Origin: Siphonodentalium dalli
Taxonomy: Eukaryota > Mollusca > Scaphopoda > Gadilida > Siphonodentaliidae
Direction of reading: 5' to 3'
DNA: 64,000 nt
Assembly (NCBI GenBank): GCA_032622095.1
Contig: CP136066.1
Location: forward strand, 231,574,961 to 231,638,960
Shown here: positions 10,779 to 18,639 of the stretch, in pieces
How the letters are laid out: each line of letters begins with the position of its first letter
Position numbering within the stretch: the stretch's first letter is position 1
Notes under the pieces: model-generated
Told to the model about the DNA's origin: nothing
The model's input: the letters and a program-made list of their open reading frames with translations, nothing else
Databases searched by the model: none
Program-made: the position numbers and the translations under genes

Positions 10779-11303
10779 AAGATGGATTATCTCTTTAAAT
10801 AACAAATTTGAAATAGTTGCGTGAGTATAAAATAATAAATATGAACTGACGGCAGACCCCTGTCTGGAAAGGCTTCTATCAATTAATATTGATTTTATTT
10901 CGAATATTTTATTGGGACCGTTTATTTATCTATTTTTAGAACAGACCATTCGGGTGATATCATATAGGGATATAGAGCATTAGGCTTTTCCTATGGCTAC
11001 ATACCGAATTTAAAATGTCCCAGATTGATTGCTTGTATTGTTTTATTCCATAGTTATAAGCGATATTGAGTATAATTAACGTTTATTTGTGACAAAATTA
11101 CACAATAAAATTTCTGGTTTCTGTTAACAGTAACCACTATTGTTCGTTAGCTAAACAACCACATCTTTTTACACCAGAAAATATTCGAAATAAAATTAAT
11201 ATTAATCGATAGAAACATTTCCGGACAGGAGTCTTCGATTCAGATCTAATATTTTATACCCCGGTAACTATATAATACATGTTTACAAAGAGATAATCCA
11301 CCT
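10779..11303. mobile_element. TTAA-flanked long-inverted-repeat MITE, 525 bp
   Basis: The ends are inverted (GATGGATTATCTCTTT and AAAGAGATAATCCACC). A second inverted block lies inside: TCTGGAAAGGCTTCTATC near 10862-10880 against GATAGAAACATTTCCGGACA near 11208-11227, with TATTTCGAATATTTT matched by AAAATATTCGAAATA. TTAA lies at 10775-10778 and 11304-11307; the right TTAA is also the left TTAA of the next element. Confidence 0.75.
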
Positions 11304-11307
11304 TTAA

Positions 11308-11702
11308 CCCTTTACCCAACAAACCGGCCAAAACCGGCCAAATAAAGCTTCGACAGCCTAAAATATCTTCGGTCTGTCTCAATAACACCATACAAATATG
11401 GATATCATTGGAACCGGCTCCTTGACCACATTGTGATAGTTACAGTTATGCCCTGTGCCAATGCATTCTCTTATATATACGAGTCGACCATAGGTCGCCT
11501 CGCATATATAAGAGAATGCATTGGCCTAAAAAAAAATCTTTTTTTAACACTTTTTACCATTTTTTCTTACATTCTTTAACAATTTTATATAATTTTTAAT
11601 GTGTTAAGCCAATGCATTCTCTTATATATGCGAGGCGACCTATGGTCGACTCGCATATATAAGAGAATGCATTGGCACAGGGCCGTTCTGTTGGGTAAAG
11701 GG
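11308..11702 (+). mobile_element. TTAA MITE family C, copy 2
   Basis: A complete 395-bp element between TTAA (11304-11307 and 11703-11706), with termini CCCTTTACCCAACA and TGTTGGGTAAAGGG. The unique side comes first (CCGGCCAAATAAAGCTTC), the two 67-bp palindromes second (11458-11524 and 11609-11675). It is inverted relative to copies 1 and 3. The CCC...GGG ends at TTAA are typical of piggyBac-type elements. There is no transposase. Confidence 0.92.
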
Positions 11703-11706
11703 TTAA

Positions 11707-12086
11707 AGGACATGAGTACTGACAGACTGTGAGCCATACTCCATGCAGAGCCCTCTAGGTTATCACTGGGATTATCATATCTCAGCCGAGCGATGGAAGA
11801 TAACTCTGCTTGGAGTTTTACTGTGAGCAGGACAGAGGTAGATTTTCAGGCTTTGTTTATAGGAAGGTGTATCAGGGACACTGGAGAAGTGGGGAAATGG
11901 GGGGGGGGCACCCAAGCCTTGAAATATTGTGTCTGAACCCATAGAGAACCCCACATAGGCTGGGGCAGACGGCACTCTGTAGTGCATGCTTCCATCTGTG
12001 TGAGGCTCCCTGGTGATTAAACATTAAACATTATCAGTGAGGTTTGAGATGGATGTCTTACATTACTAATGCAGCCTGGATATAAT
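11707..12086. other. Gene-free intronic stretch
   Basis: Contains a G9 tract (about 11900) and a segment at 11936-12016 (CCCATAGAGAACCCCACATA ... GTGTGAGGCTCCCTGG) distantly like segments E and G. No convincing coding sequence. Confidence 0.45.
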
Positions 12087-12433
12087 GTCTGTCATTTGAA
12101 GAATGAGGTCCCCAGAGGGTGAATTTAGTGATGTTGTTCCTACTGGGCACCCTCATTCTGCTACGGGAGACCTAGGATCAGATTGAAGTTCCCCAGTTGA
12201 AGTTGGTGATGTTCACCCATTAGTCACCTCCATTATACATTTTATGATTAACTTCTGCAAATTAGGGGATATGGAACCTGAACAGAAGGGAAAAAGTAAT
12301 GTTAATTTGAGACTATAGATAATTCCCAGATGAGGTCCCCAGAGGATGAATTTGGTGATGCTAGCCTGCTTTGCGGGATAGCATCAATAAATTCACCCTC
12401 TGGGGACCTCATTCTACAAATGTCAGGCACACT
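12087..12433. mobile_element. Foldback repeat H
   Basis: Outer inverted ends (TGTCATTTGAAGAATGAGG near 12090 and CCTCATTCTACAAATGTCAG near 12406) enclose a second hairpin at 12332-12415 with a stem of about 38 bp, GATGAGGTCCCCAGAGGATG against its complement. A right-end remnant with the same AAATTCACCCTC ... CTGCAAACGTTAGACACACT order lies at 13205-13272. Target duplication not clear. Confidence 0.7.
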
Positions 12434-12500
12434 AAACTCAGGCATGAGAGTATCCCTCACAGGGTCCTATGTTAGAAATATATGTCCTAATCTGGCAGCA

Positions 12501-13192
12501 TAGCCTTAAGCTTGCCCAAATTTTTAGGGCGCCCAATTTTTTAGGCTGAGACTGTGCCCAAATTTATTTATTCATGGTTGTAACAGTTTTAGTAGAATAT
12601 TTCTTGCATATACACAGAAATATAACAAAATAGATTCAAATTTACCTTAACCCTTTACCCAACAGAACGGCCCTGTGCCAATGCATTCTCTTATATATGC
12701 GAGTCGACCATAGGTCGCCTCGCATATATAAGAGAATGCATTGGCTTAACACATTAAAAATTATAAAATTGTTAAAGAATGTAAGAAAAAATGGTAAAAA
12801 GTGTTAAAAAAAGATTTTTTTTAGGCCAATGCATTCTCTTATATATGCGAGGCGACCTATGGTCGACTCGCATATATAAGAGAATGCATTGGCATAGGGC
12901 ATAACTGTAACCATCACAATGTGGTCAAGGAGCCGGTTCCAATGATATCCATATTTGTATGGTTCTATTGAGACAGACCGAAGATATTTTAGGCTGTTGA
13001 AGCTTTATTTGGCCGGTTTTGGCCGGTTTGTTGGGTAAAGGGTTAAAGGGACCCAAACAGAAATGTGAAACATACTGGTACTGTAATTTGCCACAATTTC
13101 CCCCTGAATTATTCAAATTGTTCAAATTTTACCGAAAATATCTCCAATTTGCCCGAATTTTGAAATTTTTAAAACATTAGGGGGCTGCAGCT
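12501..13192 (-). mobile_element. MITE family F copy, split by a nested insertion
   Basis: The two parts 12501-12650 and 13043-13192 together match, in reverse orientation, the family F copies at 20090-20392 and 23498-23842. Shared landmarks are TTGAATCTATTTTGTTATAT and AATTCGGGCAAATTGGAGAT. A family C element (12651-13042) sits exactly at the TTAA in this element's ACCTTAA motif. F was therefore inserted here before C. Confidence 0.8.
12651..13042 (-). mobile_element. TTAA MITE family C, copy 3
   Basis: A complete 392-bp element between TTAA (12647-12650, 13043-13046). Termini are CCCTTTACCCAACAGAACGG and GGTTTGTTGGGTAAAGGG. Palindromes lie at 12678-12744 and 12826-12892. It is inverted with respect to copy 2 and nested in a family F element, which supplies an undamaged empty-site comparison. 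Confidence 0.93.
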
Positions 13193-13204
13193 ATGATATG
13201 TGTG

Positions 13205-13272
13205 GGGTAGCATCACAAAATTCACCCTCGGGGGAGTGGTGACCTCACTCTGCAAACGTTAGACACACTATT
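13205..13272. repeat. Right-end remnant of foldback repeat H
   Basis: GGTAGCATCACAAAATTCAC followed by CTCACTCTGCAAACG and GACACACTA parallels the right side of the element at 12087-12433. Confidence 0.55.
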
Positions 13273-13320
13273 TCCAGGATTGCCTTGTACACAAGAATTT
13301 TAACTTGATAAATATCTCAC

Positions 13321-13430
13321 TTTTCTAAAGCAGTGACAGCTCCAGGTATCATTGTGTCATCAATATGCAGTGTGCCACTCAGATCGACAAGGACAGACTT
13401 CAGTCTTGGATACAGTCTCGTGCCTGCCAT
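13321..13430 (-). CDS. HDHD2: HDHD2 exon 1 with start codon
   Basis: The first coding exon encodes 36 residues plus two bases. ATG is at 13430-13428 in a fair context (AACATGG). The peptide is [20 protein letters not shown] then [21 protein letters not shown] is HAD motif I, with Asp16 as the predicted nucleophile and Ser in place of the usual second Asp, as in HDHD2. The donor is AA|GTGAGA at 13321/13320. Joining to exon 2 gives LEKLRKTGLNIKFVTNTTKE without a break. The exon is too short to appear as a long open frame and was found from the motif. A dispersed repeat begins only 55 bp upstream of the ATG (13485). No TATA box seen; a 5' untranslated exon further upstream is possible. Confidence 0.9.
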
Positions 13431-13484
13431 GTTGTGTCACTATAAGGCATTTTATTTTTTATTACTTGGTTTATGGATTTCCCT

Positions 13485-13722
13485 ACCCATACAGAGCCCC
13501 AGACAAACATGAGCAACACTCTTCTATATGCTTCTATATATGTGTGGGGCTCCCTGCAGGGTAATGGATGTTTTTTATTTTATGTCCTAAAAATTACAAT
13601 TTATTTTTAAAAAATGATAAAAAATTGTTAGGCCAATGCATTCTCTTATATATGCGAGGCGACCTATGGTCGACTCGCATATATAAGAGAATGCGGCACA
13701 GGGTAAAAAATCCCTACCCAAA
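13485..13722. repeat. Dispersed repeat E, copy 1, with 67-bp palindrome
   Basis: Begins ACCCATACAGAGCCCCAGAC and ends in the shared palindrome (13633-13697, last 6 bases lost) and GCACAGGGTAAAAAATCCC. It is collinear with 61074-61313. Its position just upstream of the HDHD2 start places it in or near the promoter. Confidence 0.85.
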
Positions 13723-14155
13723 AAAAGCTGTTTGTCAATAAAAATTAAATTTTAGTTTTCAGTTTTTTAATTTCCGCCAATGGGAATATTAATCCAGACA
13801 TATAAAACAAATTAGAAAAAAGTGTAATGATATTGGCAATATTTTTTCATCTATCCGCAACCTGCTTCAAAGAAACATCCAAATAAAAAAATATATTTGT
13901 CCGTGCTTGTTTTAGATGAGGAGATTATTATACAGCAAATATTTTATTTTTCCCCGACCCTATTTTTTGACAATTTAAATAAAAAAAAAATATACAGATA
14001 TTATTTTTATTTTTTTTCCTCACACCTCCCCTACCTTTGAGCCAAAGAAATCCGTAAAGCAAGTAATAAAAATAAAATTCCTAAGCAGAATATGTTTTAC
14101 CACTTTAATAATGCTGAAAACAAAAGATGGAGAATATTAGTGTATTATTCCACCA
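13723..14155. other. AT-rich intergenic stretch
   Basis: A/T homopolymer-rich and gene-free. Nothing recognisable apart from low-complexity AAAATAT runs. Confidence 0.5.
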
Positions 14156-14159
14156 TTAA

Positions 14160-14739
14160 AGGGATACTATACCCAAATGTTGTTGTTGGTTTCTATTGTC
14201 TCTGGAGTTGTAGAATAAGGTAACCAGATTTCCATTATTTGAAAGTCTGTTGAGTACGAAGTAATGTTACGGATGGCAGAATAGCCGGAATGCGAAAATA
14301 CCAATTGTCGTTGTCAAGTAATTTTTGGACAGTTTTCAAGCAAATGTATCAAATAAATGTTATATTATATGCATACTTGTCCCATATATATACACATTGA
14401 GTCATTGTATAGTCACTAGTCGGTGAGTGGCTTGAGTTTACGACCCTTATGAACATAATTTTTTACACAATCAGGTGTGCCATGCTTTGGCCAATCCACT
14501 ATCTGTGAATTATTTTGATTACGTCTTGTACACGGAAATTCGTAATTTAGTTTATGACTCCAGCCATAAATTAAATTTATATCAAATTATTAACTTTGAT
14601 TTTAAGAAAACCTATTAACCTGAACATTTTCAGAATACATCATCGACTCAAATTACTTAGTTTTCTATATATTATATATTATCGATATTAGATCATTGTT
14701 ATCACCGGGAATTTATTGATAATGGCCTACAGTACCCCT
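14160..14739. mobile_element. TTAA-flanked MITE, 580 bp
   Basis: Ends AGGGATACTATACC and inverted CTACAGTACCCCT, flanked by TTAA at 14156-14159 and 14740-14743. The interior is non-coding. Single copy in the window. Confidence 0.7.
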
Positions 14740-14744
14740 TTAAG

Positions 14745-15050
14745 GCCAATATAAATAAATCGCTAGATTTACATCCAACTTGTTTAGAAAAATGGGGCGG
14801 GAGGGCGAATTTTATTTTATTTATATTTTATTCTTCCTGACATAAATGGGGCGGGAGGGCGAATTTTATTATTTATATTTTATTCTTCCTGACATAAATG
14901 GGGCGGGAGGGCGAATTTTATTATTTATATTTTATTCTTCCTGACATAAATGGGGCGGGAGGGCGAATTTTATTATTTTTATTTTTTCTTCCCAACATAA
15001 ATGGTCATGGACAGTTCTAGATATTGAAGCAGATCCTATCTTATATATTA
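14745..15050 (+). repeat. Element with four 52-bp tandem units
   Basis: Units start at about 14791, 14845, 14897 and 14949. Each has AATGGGGCGGGAGGGCGAAT then TTATTCTTCCTGACAT. The flanking sequence on both sides matches, inverted, the single-unit copy at 7540-7690, so the tandem expansion happened inside a dispersed element. Confidence 0.88.
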
Positions 15051-15126
15051 CAAGGTGATTTAGATGTCGAATTTGATCAAAATAGACTGGCTATAATGGG
15101 TCATTGAAATGTAATTTGATGATTAA

Positions 15127-15303
15127 CCCTTTCATGACTGGAGCTTCCTGTGCATAGGGTGCCTCTCATATATAAGAGAATGTATTGGCCTAAAAATATT
15201 TGCCTTGATCTTGTTAGCCAGTACATTCTCTTATATATGTGAGGCTCCCTATTGGCAACTGGGTCTTCAATTCTGCACCAGCGCAGCTCCCGTCATGAAA
15301 GGG
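15127..15303. mobile_element. TTAA MITE family D, complete
   Basis: A 177-bp element between TTAA (15123-15126, 15304-15307), with ends CCCTTTCATGACTGGAGCT and AGCTCCCGTCATGAAAGGG. The interior contains half-hairpins of the shared module (TCATATATAAGAGAATGTAT, TACATTCTCTTATATATGTG). Partial copies lie at 16847, 63730 and 63889. Confidence 0.85.
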
Positions 15304-15307
15304 TTAA

Positions 15308-15420
15308 GGCATGAGAAATATATTTGCATAAAAGATATGCAAATAAAAACAAATTGAGGGGACTAAAAATAGGGTTAGGAGGGGATGTAAATATAGAGAA
15401 TTTTTGTTATATTGGCGACT
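15308..15420. other. Short gene-free spacer
   Basis: AT-rich. Nothing recognised. Confidence 0.4.
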
Positions 15421-15569
15421 TCAACCCACAGTGAGCCCCACAGAGCAGTGAGCAGACGACACTCATCAGTACATTCATCTATTTGTTTGGGGATCCATAT
15501 GGGATGCATCCAATTAGAAAAGAGATCTCAACAAATAGCTTTATCCACCTGATTTTCGATCCCCATCTA
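15421..15569 (-). repeat. Dispersed segment G, copy 2 (inverted)
   Basis: Reverse complement of 4244-4391: AACCCACAGTGAGCCCCACA through TTTGGGGATCCATATGGGAT. It directly abuts a full family A palindrome, as copy 1 does, so the A+G pair moved or duplicated as a block. Confidence 0.85.
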
Positions 15570-15783
15570 CAGTAATGGCCCTAAATAATCGACTCCTTAA
15601 CCACAGCAGAATTATGGGTAACTTTTCAGGATTTTGTCGGATATATGGCTTGTTGCCATTCATCGGAAAGCTCTCCACGAGAGCTTTCCGATGAATGGCA
15701 ACAAGCCATATTTCCGATTATATCCTGAAAAGTTACCCATAATTCTGTTGTGGTTAAGGAGTCGATTATTTAGGGCATTACTG
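15570..15783. mobile_element. MITE family A, full snapback palindrome
   Basis: A 214-bp inverted repeat with termini CAGTAATGGCCC and AGGGCATTACTG between TA dinucleotides. The apex is GAAAGCTCTCCACGAGAGC. Each arm is about 100 bp with few mismatches. Partner of 4029-4241. Confidence 0.92.
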
Positions 15784-16064
15784 TAGGAGAGTTCATTGAT
15801 AAGTCTTCATCTATAAACATTCTGCTTTGGGTTTCCATCAAAGCTTAATATTTTCATTTATTACTTGAAATTTTAAATAAAACTCCAATTATTTGATTGA
15901 ATTGAGTTAAAAATTTCAGTTGAAAGTTATTTTTCGATATACATATATACCTAATACACAAGGCCTTCAAAGTGGGTTCATGTGAATGTGTATTATTAAT
16001 AACACTCCAATAACAAAATTTCGCATATCAAAACCATTGTTACGTAAACATTACTGTCCAATTA

Positions 16065-16204
16065 CAGTAATGCCATAAATAATCGACTCCTTAACCACAT
16101 CAGAATTATGGGTAACTTTTCAGGATTTAGTCGGAAATATGGCTTGTTGCCATTCATCAGAAAGCTCTAAGAAAATATGGCTTGTTGTCATTCATCAGAA
16201 AGCT
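16065..16204. mobile_element. MITE family A, left arm only
   Basis: Left terminus CAGTAATGCCATAAATAATC after TA, then the left arm. Near the break an internal piece (AATATGGCTTGTTG) is duplicated. The right arm is missing and the copy abuts the tandem duplication that starts at 16205. Confidence 0.8.
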
Positions 16205-16802
16205 TTTGTTAGGCCAATGCATTCTCTTATATATGCGAGGCTCCCTGTGGCACAGGATTTATTGCTAAATTTCGAGAAGCTCCATGATTAGCTGTGTTTG
16301 TTGACAAATTACTGTAACATGTATATTTACATAACAATGGTTTTAACATGTGAAATTTTGTTATTGTGGGGGGGGGGGGGTATAAACAATCCATACAAAT
16401 AGCTGAATAAATATTAATCATTCATAAAATCATTTGATAATCCTACTTAATCACATCCTTTTTTGACATATAGCCTCAAGCAGATATTTGCTCTATGTAA
16501 ACATATTGTATCTTCCCACACAAACAAACCAAGTGAGATTGATAAGGCCTAAAGAAAATAGTGATGTTTCCAAACGACCCTTAATTCAAAACTCTGCCCA
16601 ACTAATTTTATTGACCAGGTCCCCCCCCCCCCCCCCCCCTAAAATTTTATTTTTTATTGTACTGATCACCATTTACCAGTGTATCAATTGTTAAATTATT
16701 TGATCTCTGTTAAATTAAGGGATTTCCACCCATAGCTTATCTTCGGATGTGGAAAGTTTTGATGGACCTACACAGAAAACTAAATTGAGAAGTCAGTACA
16801 CA
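16205..16802 (+). repeat. Large tandem duplication, copy 1
   Basis: A non-coding segment from TTTGTTAGGCCAATGCATTC to GAGAAGTCAGTACA, repeated at 16981-17707 with the same order of landmarks. It includes a G12 tract (about 16369) and a C19 tract (about 16621). Long frames across it are chance. Confidence 0.92.
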
Positions 16803-16846
16803 GACTTCTGTTTTTTTGCACATTTATCCACTGTGAGTGGCTTTAA

Positions 16847-16980
16847 CCCTTTCATGATGGGAGCTGTGCTGGTGCAGCATTGAAGATCCTGTGCCAGTGC
16901 ATTCTCTTAATCATGTGTGTCCCCCATAGGAAAAATCGCAGATATAAGAGAATACACTGGCTTACATGGTCAAGGTAAAT
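16847..16980. mobile_element. MITE family D, left part
   Basis: Starts after TTAA (16843-16846) with CCCTTTCATGATGGGAGCT, then degenerate hairpin module arms (GCCAGTGCATTCTCTTAATC, ATATAAGAGAATACACTGGC). The right terminus is absent; it is cut off by duplication copy 2. Confidence 0.75.
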
Positions 16981-17707
16981 TTTGTTAGGCCAATGCATTC
17001 TCTTATATATGCGAGGCTTCCAATGGCACCGGATTTATTGCTAAATTTCGAGAAGCTCCATGATTAGCAGTGTTTGTTGACAAATTACTGTAACATGTAT
17101 ATTTACATAACAATGGTTTTAACATGTGAAATTTTGTTATTGTGGGGGGGGGGGTATAAACAATCCATAAAAATAGCTGAATAAATATTAATCATTCATA
17201 AAATCATTTGATAATCCTACTTAACCCTTTGAGTGCCAGGTCGATTTTTTTTATCAACCAATAATGCATTGGCCTAACAATTGTTTTTTTTTTACAATTT
17301 TAATAATTTATTCTTATATTCTTTAACAGACTTATGTTGTAGGTACTCAAAGGGTTAATAACATCCTTTTTTGACATATAGCCTCAAGCAGATATTTGCT
17401 CTATGTAAACATATTGTATCTTCCCACACAAACAAACCAAGTGAGATTGATAAGGCCTAAAGAAAATAGTGATGTTTCCAAACGACCCTTAATTCAAAAC
17501 TCTGCCCTACTAATTTTATTTACCAGGTCCCCCCCCCTAAAAAAAATAATTATTGTACTAATCACCATTTACTAGTGTATCAATTGTCAAATTATTTGAT
17601 CTCTGTTAAATTAAGGGATTTCCACCCATAACTTATCTTCGGATGTGGAAAGTTTTGATGGACCTATACACAGAAAACTACCTTACTAAATTGAGAAGTC
17701 AGTACAC
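16981..17707 (+). repeat. Large tandem duplication, copy 2
   Basis: Collinear with 16205-16802 but longer because a 130-bp TTAA element (17225-17354) has inserted. The homopolymer tracts differ in length from copy 1 (G10 near 17147, C7 near 17528). Confidence 0.92.
17225..17354. mobile_element. TTAA MITE family J, 130 bp
   Basis: Termini CCCTTTGAGTGCC and GTACTCAAAGGG between TTAA (17221-17224, 17355-17358). The unfilled version of the same site is visible in duplication copy 1 at about 16440-16446 (CTACTTAATCAC), proving that the target is TTAA and that insertion postdates the duplication. A remnant, AATGCATTGGCC, shows that the shared hairpin module has been deleted here; a longer relative is at 60823. 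Confidence 0.93.
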
Positions 17708-18479
17708 CACCTGAAGGAATCTATGCTCTCTGAAGACCACATGATACATGTTAATCATACATGTTATATACCGGTAACAATAAAAATGTCAAAAAGATGA
17801 CTTAAATAAAATTTGTTGGAGGAAATTTTTTGAAGCATCGTTCTCAGCAAGTATACAAATTGATTGTAAATGAATAACTGCCATAAAAAGTACATGATCT
17901 AAACTAGTGAAAGGCTTGAATGACTATTTAATTGAGAATAACAATGCTTCAAGAATGTTAACAGAATGTTAGTTGTGAGATGGAAAATTGTGTGCAGCAA
18001 TATTTGCAAGAACTAATATAAACCTTTGGGCTAAGATGCAACTAATATAAACCTTTGGGCTGAGATGAATTTTAGGTCATATGTCCATAGCAAAATCCCC
18101 AGCTGACCAGCTATCTTTAATACTGTGGCCTATTTCCAGTTGATTGCTCCCTGCTTGAGTGGACAAGCCTGCATACCACCAATTGTATTCATTGGGTTGG
18201 TTCGTCATTTAACAGTTCTTGTAAATGGCTGAACACACAATTTCCTAGCACACAACTAACATTCTCCTGTTTTGGGGGAATAATATGCAGACATGTCTTC
18301 AAGTTAAAAAAAAAAAGTGTCTTACATGCTGAACCACAAATAATTTACCTTTATTGGCCTTCAAAAGTTATCCAATAAACTGATAAATGTTTAAGTATGA
18401 GCTTCAATTGTTAAAGCTTATAATTATTCTCATGGAAAAAAAACTAATTCAGCATTATAATATTATAATATTATAGAAT
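17708..18479. other. Intergenic DNA upstream of YARS2
   Basis: Gene-free. A 34-bp tandem duplication (AACTAATATAAACCTTTGGG) lies at about 18009-18069, and an A11 run at about 18307. No promoter element can be named with confidence. Confidence 0.5.
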
Positions 18480-18639
18480 GACTATAAAGTGAAACGGACG
18501 CGTGTTCAGAGTTACTCCATCAAAGTGAACCGAATACACTGATTGTGCATTCGATCTGTTACGCTGTTTTGTTCCGTTGTCGACTCGGTTGTCTGTATTT
18601 TGGCGTAAATGGCACAGGAACTGTCGCTCTGATAATAAT
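18480..18639 (+). promoter_or_regulatory. YARS2: Presumed YARS2 5' flank / 5' UTR
   Basis: GC and CpG content rises sharply here compared with the AT-rich DNA upstream (ACGGACGCGTG, GTTGTCGACTCGG), as expected for a housekeeping promoter and 5' UTR. No TATA box. The reading frame is open back to 18577 but has no ATG before 18640. The exact transcription start cannot be placed. Confidence 0.4.

Larger units (their letters stand above)
921..13320 (-). other. HDHD2: HDHD2 intron 1, 12.4 kb, repeat-filled
   Basis: The intron is bounded by donor AA|GTGAGA (13320 downward) and acceptor TTTCAG (921-923) on the minus strand. The phases are compatible, so no exon needs to be placed between them. Almost all of it can be assigned to mobile or tandem repeats listed separately: one long satellite, eight or more MITEs, and a LINE tail. 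No other recognisable host exon was seen within it. Confidence 0.85.

Noticed and set aside
18577-18639. Longer YARS2 start at 18577
   Set aside because: The codon there is TTG. The first ATG is at 18640 and gives a good targeting peptide and family-typical length.
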